Part shown: positions 54,448-64,000 of the stretch, piece by piece
Numbering within the stretch: the stretch's first letter is position 1
Layout of the letters: each line of letters begins with the position of its first letter
Assembly: GCA_021495925.1 (NCBI GenBank)
Contig: JAKEKT010000045.1
Coordinates: 216,319 to 280,318, forward strand
DNA length: 64,000 bases
DNA from: Diplodia intermedia
Taxonomy: Eukaryota; Ascomycota; Dothideomycetes; Botryosphaeriales; Botryosphaeriaceae
Direction of reading: 5' to 3'
The notes under the pieces: model-generated
What the model was told of the DNA's origin: nothing
Database searches by the model: none
The model's input: only the letters and a program-made list of their open reading frames with translations
Translations under genes and position numbers: made by a program

Positions 54448-55374
54448 AGTCATGCATCACCTGCGGCCGACTACCGGTGCAAGGATACGCTTCTCGGTTT
54501 CAAACCAAAAGGACGGACTCGGCAACTCCTGTTCTATGGTGCCTGTTGTTCTACAAGCACAACGAGGTGATAAAGAGACGCAAGCAATAAGCTCCCCGTT
54601 TCGAGACGACAAGTTGAGTACTGATCGATCCAGTCCGTGCTTTCTTTTACCCTTGGTCTCTGTGACTGTGACGAGGGTTCCGAAAAAGCTAGTGGTCTTG
54701 ATGCGACAAGCAAGTCTTGATGCTGTGTTAGTCGCGTCGGATCCACATGCTCTGGCATGTGTGCTGGTGAATCACTGATGGAGTATGGGGGCTGGTGGGT
54801 AGGTTAGCGGTAAAGGACTGACGGATCCTAAACAGCAGCCTCGCACCTTGGCTGAGTCGGAGTGGTGCGGAGGTCGCGCCTGTAGCGGCATATCTACCTG
54901 AAGGACAGCAATGCCCTCTAGATGTAACAGCGACTCAGTTGCGAAACCAGGATGGCCATCCTCCGGGTCTTCGTGATTTAGAGCCCGTAGCAGGCCTTCT
55001 ATGACACCTTTATAGCAGTTTGAAGTACAAAGGCCTGGAATAAAAGTTGTATGACTAATGGCACAAAGAAGACAGGCAACGGGGGCTTTACACGGTTCGG
55101 AATTTGTCTTCACCTTGACGGTTTCTGAGCTCTACGCCAGTGGTTGGATTATCATCTTAGGGGGAAAATAGCCATACGCTTTTCTTCGTTCGGCGCAGTC
55201 ATACTGGCACAGTCCTTGCTGCTATGCCGATGGTAGTCGTAATGATCCCGTTTCGATTGTTGATTGCATGCAGGGGTTTTTGGCTGTGCCACATATTGTG
55301 TTGGGTATATAAGCCTACCAACTTCACACAAGTGCACTTGAGCAGGAAAAATCTATCAGAACCTTCACAACGCA

Positions 55375-56278
55375 ATGTCTAAGCCTCCCCGTCGTAAGGA
55401 TTCCCCGTTCCCCCTTTTAGGAAATGACATTAAGTCACCTTCTTTAAATGAATCATGTCCCCCTCGGAAAGACGCTCGAGCAAACCTTCATCATCTAAGG
55501 GCCTTGCGGAAACACCTTCTAGCTTTCTTAGACACTAATAGTAAGTCGCATTGTTTCTTCCGACAGCGCCATCGAGAAGGTCAAGCAAGACGACCGTAGC
55601 GAAGGAGATGCTCGAGAAACAAGCTGTAAGTAGTTCTGCGTTAAAGTTTAGTTCTCAAACAGTACTAATAAATACACTGAAGCGTGGACCGAGTTGCATA
55701 TCAATGAGTCCTCGGCCAGTCAGCAGTTGCCCGCTCCTATCATGGATGGAGGCCTGGAAACATATCCGGCACTTAACGCAATTCAGCTTCATGCATTGTG
55801 GAGGAGCGAAGAAGGGTACCGGATCTCGTAGATGTCTTTCAACGAACACCCAATCCGTGAATCCAATTTCGCTAGAGTTGAAGAGAGCAAGCTTCTCCGC
55901 ACCCTGGCTGAAAATGAACGCCGTTATGGAGATGGAAAACAGTTCAAGGTCGTATTACTAAAATAGCACTTGGACCCTCCTTGTAGGTCTGAAGAAGTTA
56001 CTAAAAGGTCTCAGAACTAACTTAAGACTAGCAAAGCATGGCACTCTCGACAGTAGGAGCCCTAAAGAAGTCGACACCGGTATTAAGGGCACAGTCTCAA
56101 CTGCTTCCACGCAAATTTTGCCATCTACTCGAAGGGATATGACAGGATGTGTTGACCCCAACGCGGTCCTCGAACAAAGCGACTTGGCGAGTCCACAATC
56201 CCCGCGTAAGCGATCGCTGGGAAGTACTGGGGGAATTGGTGAGGATAGCGATCGAGTTCGGAGAAAGAGGATCATTTA
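55375..56278 (+). pseudogene. Degraded hypothetical gene
   Basis: Several consecutive segments read as protein. An ATG at 55375 opens a basic N-terminus, then comes a segment ending M-L-E-K-Q-A before a consensus intron (GTAAGT donor near 55625, ACTAAT branch, AG near 55681). A Trp/Asn/Glu-rich segment follows to a TAG near 55829-55831, then a continued same-frame stretch to about 55963. After a break, a 90-codon Ser/Arg-rich frame ends near 56278. The same-frame continuation beyond the TAG suggests one nonsense mutation, and the last join needs a frame change. The family is unknown. Confidence 0.4.
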
Positions 56279-56395
56279 GCGGTTGCTTCCCATAGTCGAC
56301 TAGGAGGAGAAGCTTTTTCAGGTAGACTACAAGCGATGAACCTGATCGGCGCAGTTGAAAAAGAAATCCTCTCAATTTAAGCCAAGACTATGGAG

Positions 56396-57201
56396 TCAAG
56401 CGCTGTTGCTCTGAGCTACAGTGAAGCAAAAGTTCACCAGTTTCTGGTCGGGAATCTGGACTTCTCCAGTTATGAGCGGAAAGACCCAACCCGCGTGATT
56501 TTTGACCAAGAACTGTTGGATATCGCCGTAGTCCTTCTGCTTGCCAGGTAGGTACCATGCAGTAGCGAAACAATCGCGGTTGACTGTGCAGTCATCCGTC
56601 AAATCCTCACCCAACCCCTCCCATAGGCCCTCCGGGAGGTGTCTCTTCCATTCGGAATCCGGGTCGCTTTCCCACATCACTTTCACTGAGTACTTGACGG
56701 CGCCATCAATAGTCTTGATAGTTAAGCCGCAGATCTCCTTTGTGGGGTCGAGTGGCAGAAGGATCGACGAGGTTGGGTCTCGATGATTCTGGCTATTGCT
56801 TCCCCGCCTCTGTTGAGGTGCGAATCGCGGCGTTCCAGTGCCAGTTGGAATTTCGCCAATGTGGACTCCTCCATCAGAGCATTCACTCGCAGGCGTCACT
56901 AGGCAGCCGACCATTGCAAAACACCCACAGGGCCACACACGGTGTATTATCTGAGCGGGATAGGACGATCCACTACCTTGAATGAGAAGCGCTCCATGCA
57001 CGGTCGTACTCTGATCACTGTTCCCTCTATGCTCTCATCGGGTCCGTGTAACGCATAGAAGCACCAGGGTCTCAGAACTCGGTCCTGTGCCCACACGGAT
57101 GATGAACCGGTACTCTGTAGAGAGGCCAATAACCATCGAATGGTGACATCCTCACCGCTATTCCCTCGATGCACACCGGGCTTTCATCAGAGATACTATA
57201 T
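56396..57201 (-). CDS. Possible multi-exon hypothetical gene, start not found
   Basis: The minus-strand frame from about 56830 to 56396 reads well (Trp-rich, with W-E-S-D-P-D-S-E-W and D-D-C-T-V-N-R-D-C-F-A-T-A-W-Y-L-P). Upstream, a second frame (about 57200-57000) contains C-F-Y-A-L-H-G-P-D-E and an I-E-G-T-V-I-R-V segment that resembles I-E-G-I-A-V-R-M just before it, suggesting an internal repeat. A GTAGTG donor after S-F-K near 56982 is possible. No ATG fits the first segment. Could be intact with unresolved introns, or a remnant. Confidence 0.3.
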
Positions 57202-57606
57202 GAATCATAAGGCAACAAATGGGAAGTGATTCCACTATTAATAGTGGGGTTTGGAACCGCGGTCACTTCTATCTATGGATGACGCTTTTCAGGAGTTTCC
57301 TCCGATGGTCGATTGCCAAAACCAAGCTCATGTGGGGGGTCGCGAAACCCTTGCTCCCCGCGGACCCTGCCACGTCAGCCGTCATGCGTCGGGCAAAGGA
57401 TTTACGTTCGACCTCCAACGCACCAATCAATACATTGACATTCGCTCCGCAAGACTTATATCATTACGAGACCATGCAACGCTTATCTTTTTTCGCAGAA
57501 CTCCTCTTACAACCTGAGCCACACGCCCATCCACGGTGATCCCGAGTCAATCCTTTCACGATTACTTCGCCGCTCTCGTCTCCGCGTAACGCAAGCGCCG
57601 CTCAAA

Positions 57607-58206
57607 ATGACGTCTTTTTCTGGTCAGACAAAAAAGGAAACCATCCAGAAGGAATACGGGTGGACCCAGCACCAGTGGGAGCGCTTCCTTGTAAGTCTGT
57701 GTGGGGTAACAAGAACGCATGTGAATACTCATCAAGAATCTAGCATCATACACAGGACGAAGCAAAAGAGCTCTTCTATACGCACAAGTACTGGAAGAAT
57801 ACCGAAAAGCCTGATGATGTCACATGGGATGATCTGGAAGGCGATGTCATAGAGTGGTTCATTGAGGAAGTGAACAAAAGACTGGTGAAGTGCCGCATCC
57901 AGGTCGACTATAAGCTGATCAAATGGCGCTTGTTACCATTGCTCAGGAGGAAGCCGAGTACGTTCAAGTTCATGCACTCCCGTTGCATAACTATTCGCTA
58001 AAACAGATGGGTTGGTGAAGAGAATGACAGGCAGGAAGCGAGGGTTCCATTCGACCCAATCGCCGATGCTGGTGGGCGAAAGCCGAATTGACGTGAGCGA
58101 GTCATCCGCATCGTCCGTTTTCGACTGGTCCGGCCCACCGCGAACGTCAAGGATTGGTTGTCGGCATCTCGGGAAAACAAGTAAATTCTCGTGGTGGGAA
58201 AATTGA
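57607..58206 (+). CDS. Member 3 of the four-gene family (three exons)
   Basis: Exons 57607-57690, 57756-57957 and 58007-58206 give 161 aa. Exon 1 is 84 nt and ends with E-Y-G-W-x4-W-E-R-F-L. Introns are phase 0 and phase 1; the second has a GTACGT donor and a CGCTAAA branch region almost identical to member 2. Exon 2 holds E-L-F-Y-T-H-K-Y-W, an acidic helix and I-K-W-R-L-L-P-L-L. Exon 3 is basic with V-F-D-W-S-G-P-P, reminiscent of F-Y/W-D-P in members 1 and 4. No known domain is recognised. Confidence 0.7.
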
Positions 58207-59638
58207 TCCGGCTTTAGTGGTATTGAAGCAAAAGCATCGACCATTACTCGTCAGTCTGTGTACCATTTTGTTCTTAGGAGCCACTGCTCGTGATGATTCT
58301 TGACGGCATTCGGAGCCAGCCTCACCGCACCACGGCACAATGATATTTCCCCCCTCCCTCCCTGCCTCGCTCTCGCCCTGTCTTCGCCACGGCTACAGTG
58401 CTCAAACCAATATCGTTATTCAGGGAGCGTGCCAGGCGGGGCTACTGAAGTGATAGTTATGCCATCGGCAGTTGCGGAAGGCACGGATGACTCCAGCCGG
58501 CTATTAGCCTATCGGAGCGTGCCGCGCCGTCACTCCACCGCTGTCTCAGGCGGATTTGAGGTTCCGATGAGCAACGCTCTCATAGTGGTAACGTGTTGCC
58601 CCACCCCCGCTGGCCTGACGCACAGTCAGTGGGTCTGTAGACGAAGGGGACCAAACTAGCAAGGTAGAAAGATGGCATGATTCAGTCCGCACCTTAATTG
58701 TATGATGGCCCCACAGCTAGAACGCCATGCATCGTCGCGGCGCGTGGGGCGTCCCAACGCATTGGCCAGCTTCGGCGAGCCACGACCGGAAGCGCCGACG
58801 CGGGTACACCCGGATACCACATATTATCGACTAAGGACGTGCACCCAGAGGCAAAGGAGATGGGCGGGTTGAGGCGAGATAACCTCCATAGGCCATTACA
58901 TGGACGTCTGGGCAACGACACTGGAACACCATCACTGTAAAAACTCAGCGGTCTCGATAAAATCGATGGTGGGATGGCCGTTCTCCAGATCGCACGCTAT
59001 CGTTATACGATGTAGTAGTTTCACTGTTCGGGAGAAGTCCGTAACGGTAGTGCTCAATTCAGGGTTTCGGGCCGCGGCAGTAAACAGCGGTTGTTGATCC
59101 TCTCTGAAGTGATGAATGTGTGCGTTGACGTATTCAGCGAACCTGGTGGCGTTCGTTCTCGCCGTAATTCTGTTCTGATCTCGTTTGACCTGTAGAGCGA
59201 TGCAGACGCTTCCACTCCCCTTATATACCCCGATGCCGCTTGTGTTCCACCATCGATCTTCAAGTACAGCGCTGACATGAGGAGAATCCCCATGTCTTCA
59301 ATGCAAGAACAGCATCGATCGGCGAACCAAGATCGCACATCTCATGGCCAGAACATCGCATGATCCTCACATGCATATGCTGCTGCTACCAGGGTGCATG
59401 TGTGACGGTCTAGGTGCATGGCGGTGGGGGCGTCTCTCGCCCAGTCATAAGCAGTATGCAGGAGCAGCCTTTCCGCCAGTAGATAGAGCTTCCCTTGCAG
59501 CCAAATCTGGGCTCCTGCCTCGAGAATACATCATCATCACAACCATCTATTGTTTCTATCATACAACATCGACTGCGTTGGCGGCAACCTCCCTGCCGCG
59601 CTCCAAACAACAGAGTGAACGAGTAATCAATTGCGGTT
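58207..59638. other. Gene-poor region
   Basis: No supported gene. Frames at 58300-58659 and 59344-59751 have no domain. A TATA-like stretch near 59221-59227 on the minus strand (atatacccc context) has no matching gene. Probably decayed sequence. Confidence 0.35.
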
Positions 59639-60154
59639 TCATGAATACAGTACAGACCCATCTATTAAGAAGTATACCAGTGAAAGCGTTCGTAGACTTC
59701 GCGTCTCCTCGTGAACGAGTGGCGCCACGAACTTTGGGTTCTCCTCCATGAGTTTCTTGATGTGTGCAACTTCCTCATCACTTAGAAGCGTAGCTGGGGC
59801 CTTATCCGGCTGATCCAAAGTCTTTCTTCCAGCAATGATTGCGGTGGAAGAGAAGAAGTCCGAAGCTATCTCGCGTGTCTTACAAATGCGGTGACCACAT
59901 GGGAAAGCAAGAGGGTGTATGTCAAGTCCAATCGTTCTGCAGTTTTCGCAGCGACTCCCTATGCTCTTCCAACTGGCTTTCATTAGCTCCTCTCTGTATC
60001 CGATTCGTTGAAGGTTGTCATGGTGCCACAGTCCTTCTCGAACACTTTCCTGGAAGGCTTCACGGACTGGAAGGTCCATCTGGCGCATGGCTTGAATCAA
60101 AAGAGTGTCACCTTGCAAGGGCTCTTTCAGGTAGCTAGAAAGAATTACCGACAT
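59639..60154 (-). CDS. Hypothetical protein with a possible RING-like cysteine cluster
   Basis: An uninterrupted minus-strand frame of 171 aa starts with ATG at 60154. The centre has R-C-E-N-C followed by F-P-C-G-H-R-I-C, the first half of a RING-type zinc finger (C-x2-C ... C-x-H-x2-C); the last C-x2-C pair is not visible in this frame. A GTAAGA donor occurs exactly at R-I-C-K, so an unrecognised intron could restore it. N-terminal and C-terminal parts are helical and charged. If real, a ubiquitin-ligase-like role would be expected; this is uncertain. Confidence 0.45.
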   Translation of the reverse strand: MSVILSSYLKEPLQGDTLLIQAMRQMDLPVREAFQESVREGLWHHDNLQRIGYREELMKASWKSIGSRCENCRTIGLDIHPLAFPCGHRICKTREIASDFFSSTAIIAGRKTLDQPDKAPATLLSDEEVAHIKKLMEENPKFVAPLVHEETRSLRTLSLVYFLIDGSVLYS

Positions 60155-60255
60155 GGCGGTGTTGAGAATGAGTAGGCAGTCTAGCCTTGGAACGAGGCCC
60201 CCCCAGGCCCAGCATCTTGTGGGGTCCGCATATGTAAAGGCGACAGCCAGCCTTG

Positions 60256-60715
60256 CTAGTCTCCCTCCTTCAACAGGAGCATGTCCAAAGGCAAGGCCAC
60301 CCTCACAGTCTGCGCAATGTAGACGTAGCTCCCGACTTTGAGCTCAGCAACCAATCTGGACGGTTCATCGGTTTTTGGCAGAGTCGAGATGGAGGACGAA
60401 ACGGATTCTATTTTCATCGGGACGAAATAGACGGGTGCTGTGATCCGGAACGTCGCGTTGGGTTTACTTCGGAAAAGAGCGGGCCGTTTTCCTTTGAACA
60501 CCTAGTACACGTTAGCTACCATCTCGTCTGACGCGACATGTCTCTTGTACTTCATGATAAGTCTTCAGCTCGGACAGCTGTTGGAACACCACATCGTCAA
60601 CTTCTACCAAGCCCTCGTGCGTACACTTCCCCTCTAGGCTGTCCGCCAGTCTCGATAGAATTGCTGCTGCATCGGGTCCGAGATCCTGCTGCAGGTGCCG
60701 CTGAGTGTCAGACAT
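60256..60715 (-). CDS. Two-exon hypothetical protein
   Basis: Minus-strand exons 60715-60551 and 60501-60256 (intron 49 bp, GTACAA donor, GCTAAC branch, TAG acceptor) give 136 aa. Exon 1 encodes an acidic helical stretch (L-S-R-L-A-D-S-L and V-V-F-Q-Q-L-S-E-L). Exon 2 encodes alternating hydrophobic/polar strands (T-F-R-I-T-A-P-V-Y-F-V-P and L-K-V-G-S-Y-V-Y-I-A). No signal peptide or known domain; the function is unknown. The clean splice and open frames support a real gene. Confidence 0.5.
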
Positions 60716-61343
60716 GGGGCGGGCTGTCGTGCCGTCTATCTCTGCGTCGGCCTGGCGGGGATGAGGAATTGGTCCAGGTTTGGCGGGGCGGAACGAGGCG
60801 CAAGCGGGGCTGACGTGTTCGGGGCCGTGGTAATTAACTGCTCCAGGGCTGGCATGCTGTGGGGGCGATGAAATCACTCAATTGCCGAGGTTGCATCCGC
60901 CCATGTGTGCCGATGAGGGTCTTCGAGGGTCGGGCCGTGGGGGTCGAGCTTCGCAGGTGCGGATGCGCCTGTGATGGACAGGCGCCTTGGCCTTGATATG
61001 GGCTGGCCTTGCCTTCACCAGTCCAGCCTCGCATGTTGTTGCCTGGGAGTGACAAGCCTCACAATGTCCGCCCACAACGTATCGCTCTCCCAGTACCACG
61101 CGCATCTGTTGTAGATGAAAAGGTCTACCCGCGCGTCGAGTAAGCGCCAGTTGAAGCGGACGACGAAATGCCATAGTGCGCATGGTAAGGCAGAGCAAGC
61201 TGAGGTCCGAGAATCCATTTCTATCACGGGAATAAAGAACAATCAAATAAGCCAATCCAGAAAGCTTCACTTGACCCGACGATGGAGCCCTTTAAAGGAG
61301 TGTTCGGCAAAGGCTCCGCGCCGTCCACGTGCGAAGGCCGTTC
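60716..61343. other. Intergenic region with a gene-like fragment
   Basis: A minus-strand frame at about 61015-61242 (W-H-F-V-V-R-F-N-W-R-L-L and Y-W-E-S-D-T-L-W) reads like protein but has no start or splice context; probably a remnant. Otherwise nothing is seen. Confidence 0.35.
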
Positions 61344-61924
61344 CTATCCTCCACTCCTGGCTGCCGCGACAGGATCCCAAAACAGCGAGGGCCTTGAGTA
61401 AGCAGACCCTGATGCATCTGCCGAGGAAGGCCGTGGGGCTGCCGTGGATGGGTCCTCTGGCTGGAGCGGCGGAGCCACCACAGACGCATCATCTGGGTGA
61501 GACGGCGGGGCTTCCTCTGCCGCGTCAAAGATATCAGTAGACAGCAACGCGATAGATACCGCCGTAGACTTACTAGATTTACGCAGCAGGATCGGCCGGA
61601 AACGCCAACCCAAGAGGTCGAGATTAGCTACGGCGCGATCGTATTCCAATCCGGCATTTACATCCTGCAGAATGTTTTCCTGAGCAATGACGGGTATTAG
61701 ATCCCAGACGAGTGGCTTAGGCTTCGGGACATTGGTCCAGTAGTCGTCGGTGTCGAGAATCTTGGGCACAATTGCCGAAGTAACAATCTACCAACGTTGT
61801 AAGCGCCTCGAAGGAAAATAGTTCTTGTGGGCGGACTTACAAGGAATCGCTTCCACTGGGAGTTGTTCCATCCCATGTCCCTTTTGATATCGACCACCTT
61901 CGTTTTGCTCTGGAAACGTACCAT
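61344..61924 (-). CDS. Member 4 of the four-gene family (three exons)
   Basis: Minus-strand exons 61924-61841, 61787-61574 and 61516-61344 give 156 aa. Exon 1 is again exactly 84 nt and ends M-G-W-x4-W-K-R-F-L. Introns are phase 0 and phase 1 with GTAAGT donors. Exon 2 contains D-T-D-D-Y-W and L-G-W-R-F-R-P-I-L-L-R-K, aligned to the Y-W and W-R/K blocks of the others. Exon 3 is Pro/Ser/Asp-rich and ends with L-F-W-D-P-V, like F-Y-D-P-V of member 1. No known domain; function unknown. Confidence 0.7.
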
Positions 61925-62774
61925 GGCGAACCGAGGCTCAAAGATTTAGGTCTGATGTGCGGATGAAAAGGAAGAAAGCGCTGAATGTGCTGGAAACGCT
62001 AATAATGGCGTGAGAGGCGCATTCCAACTCGATCGGCGTACATGTGCGCCTAAAGGTCGGTGAGCGGAGATAAGAGGGGGCCGGGGCGAAAGAACATAAT
62101 TGGCAGTGTGCAACGATCTCCCCACCTTCGGGTCAATCCTCACTGATTCGCGGAGGACACGCAGCTTGCGTCTGCGGAGACGGCCTTCTTGTGGCCTCAC
62201 TCCTCACTTACTGCAGGGTACACTGCGAAGGTGCAAGCCTGCCATTATCGTCGGCTGCGGGATTCCTTCTGCCGGAGTCTTGCCAGCAGTGTTACGTGCA
62301 CTGTGTAGGGTTGAGGAATCTACTTCTGTTTCCAAGCCGCGGGAAGACCTGCACCTGGACAAGGACATGGGTAGCGCTGAGCGATCGGCAGCTTGAGTTT
62401 ATCCACAGGACTGGGCAAGTCGAGGCGAGACGGGCGGGTGTGAACGTGTATTGTAACTGTGTATTGTAACGTGTTGCGTCGCGGGTCGGAGCGGGCCGGC
62501 ACGCCGATACCAGCCACCCGCATGGGGAGACCCACCTCGCATTTAAAACCGGCTGCCGCTCCTCCCAGCTCCACTACTGCCCCATTTTCGCTTAACCTCA
62601 ACATACCTTCAACGCTTCGACAGGACCACCTTAGGAATCATTGTTCTCGCCTGCCGTACGTATCGCACTTTTTCGCCTTTCTTCCTTGCGCTTTTCTTTG
62701 GCAGCGGTCGGTGTTTTAGGAAAGTCGGCCCTTTCATCTATATCGGTCTTTGGCCATCCCTCTGCTTGGTTAAT

Positions 62775-62836
62775 GACCAGCGGATCGGATTAGTAGCCCA
62801 GCTTACTATATCCACCGCTATGTCTGACACTTGCAG
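62775..62836 (+). repeat. Diverged direct repeat, copy 1
   Basis: Starts gaccagcg, shares tagtagcc, tactat-t and gctatgtc-acac blocks with 62944-63002. Confidence 0.5.
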
Positions 62837-62943
62837 TAGGCGGCCAAGACACGATATTCGTCTATCACACCCACCCACTTTGGTGGTTGGAATGGTCGAC
62901 CGGATGATCGGGTGTGGCGATCTTCGGTTGTCCCTGCCTAGTC

Positions 62944-63002
62944 GACCAGCGATTTAGACCAGTAGCCTACCCTACTATGTCTGCTATGTCCAACACTCGC
63001 GG
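62944..63002 (+). repeat. Diverged direct repeat, copy 2
   Basis: Second copy of the 62775-62836 unit, 108 bp downstream, same orientation. Confidence 0.5.
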
Positions 63003-64000
63003 GGCTACCGAATGATCTGATGTTGGGTTTGGCACTCGAGTCAAGGCTACTCATGAGTATGACACTTGTAAAAGCCTGGGCGGGTGGGATCCCTCTCGCG
63101 ATTGCGAGTGGGGGTTTTCTTTTTTGAGGAATCTTCCTCTCTTGAAAAATTAATTCTTTTTTTGCTCTTCTCACATAGATGGCCACGCTCTCGCCTCATG
63201 CCAATGATCACCCATAATCAATGGTGCTGGCCGGAACGGGCGGAGCGACCGCCCAGGAAGCTAAGCCGATCCCGCGCAGTGCTCTGTGCTTTCGCCGGCG
63301 AGGGCGGCAACACCCCCAACCAATAGGATCGGGCGCGGCAGTAGTGAAGCCCCCGCCCCGAATGCGTGGCCCTGTTTCGCACGAATCGTAATCACAAACT
63401 CGGTTGATCAACGCGCGCACCGGTACCGGATGCAGCCGCTACCCGACGCGCCAGAATTCAAGCAGGCCGAAGCCTCGGGTCCTCTGCCCCACCCCATTTT
63501 GCTATTCACATCACAACACCATCGACGCGCGGACCACGAGCCTTTATCACCATCCTCCCCATCTGTACGTTAACATTTCTCTGTCACATCCATGACATGT
63601 AGATAAGTTTTCCTTTGCCAACACGATCAGCGTTGTTTGGTTTTCGAATTTCCTTCGACCGCCCTACAGCCCGGCTCGAGCTCGCGCCATTGTCCTTCCA
63701 GTTGAGGGTCTTACGTGGCTTCCGTTGTCCCCTTCATTGCGCGCAGCCGTTCCACCTTTTGTCCTCTCTGACAAGGGCAATCGTCTATCACATGACCTCA
63801 TCGTTAGAGATGATAGTGTGTCGACTAATGTGCGAGAGCGGGCTCGTCTTGTAGCGGTTCGGAGGGACCAAGTCAAGGCTACTTTCGAGTCATCGTACTG
63901 GTAACTGCAAGCCCCTCCACCTGCGCGGCTCGCGGGGGGGGGGGGGATCGGCGGGGTGGTGGTGGGGCAGCAGCAGCAGGCCACCGGTGCGGGCGGAGGT

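Larger units (their letters stand above)
53777..55374. other. Gene-poor region with diverged direct repeats
   Basis: No supported gene; frames such as 54308-54778 have no domain and run through the repeated segment. Holds the two repeat copies listed separately. A TATA-like gtatataag (about 55305-55313) precedes the gene remnant at 55375. Confidence 0.4.
61925..64000. other. Gene-poor right edge with low-copy repeats
   Basis: No supported gene. The region contains diverged direct repeats (62775-62836 and 62944-63002; 63039-63078 and 63871-63910), a T/CT-rich patch (63120-63175) and a G12 run near 63935-63946. No telomere repeat is seen. It resembles accessory or subtelomere-like sequence. 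Confidence 0.4.

Noticed and set aside
60878..61270. Overlapping minus-strand frames with protein-like Trp-rich segment
   Set aside because: One segment reads well but has no start, no splice partner and no recognised domain.
1..64000. tRNA, 5S rRNA, complete transposases or reverse transcriptases
   Set aside because: None could be recognised by eye; a tRNA scan and a profile search for transposon proteins would be needed to exclude them.

Overview
The window comes from a filamentous ascomycete (Pezizomycotina). Genes are split by short introns of about 45-110 bp with GTRNGT donors and CTRAC/CTGAC branch points. Protein families typical of these fungi recur: Zn2Cys6 regulators, a HET domain, UstYa/DUF3328 oxidases, a Pth11-type rhodopsin-fold membrane protein, secreted pectate lyase and small cysteine-rich secreted proteins. 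One AT-rich, TpA-rich island looks like the product of repeat-induced point mutation (RIP). No rRNA, tRNA, complete transposon, origin or telomere repeat was recognised. All exon models come from reading splice signals and frames by eye.

Layout. 0.3-25 kb: a two-repeat cysteine-rich secreted protein (355-749), a Zn2Cys6 regulator (1604-3856), a decayed DHA1-type MFS gene (3969-5166), a PRISE-like reductase (5781-7082), an F-box protein, a decayed HET gene (9753-11310), a pectate lyase, a second small secreted protein, a BAHD-like acyltransferase, a sulfotransferase-fold membrane protein, an extended SDR and a rhodopsin-fold membrane protein. 25-33 kb: a membrane-anchored lectin-like protein, the AT-rich island, an ankyrin-vWA protein, a broken serine protease and a frameshifted nucleoside-phosphorylase-domain gene. 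HET, protease-like and phosphorylase-like modules are the kinds found in fungal NLR/incompatibility proteins.

33-45 kb holds the most interesting locus, a compact fungal RiPP cluster of the dikaritin/UstY type. It contains a secreted precursor (41552-42554, minus) with 23 tandem copies of the hexapeptide QKLKVD separated by Lys-Arg, four UstYa/DUF3328 genes (32973-33653, 37980-38919, 39159-39979, 40198-40938), an AflR-like Zn2Cys6 regulator (35112-36418), a GNAT acetyltransferase (34140-34976) and a SUC1-like MFS transporter (43029-45074). Every spacer between cores is zero, one or two X-Pro/X-Ala dipeptides, as in yeast alpha-factor. Kex2-type cleavage plus dipeptidyl-aminopeptidase trimming would therefore turn all copies into one identical hexapeptide. 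That core has no Tyr, Phe or Trp, and the cluster shows no tyrosinase, methyltransferase or S41 peptidase. One UstYa copy has lost both HxxHC metal motifs.

45-64 kb is gene-poor and fragmentary. It has two divergent protein-kinase-like genes, several low-confidence genes, diverged direct repeats, and a previously unfamiliar family of four small three-exon genes (49973-50535, 53327-53776, 57607-58206, 61344-61924) that share intron positions and phases and a GW-x4-[WY]-x-RF exon-1 signature.
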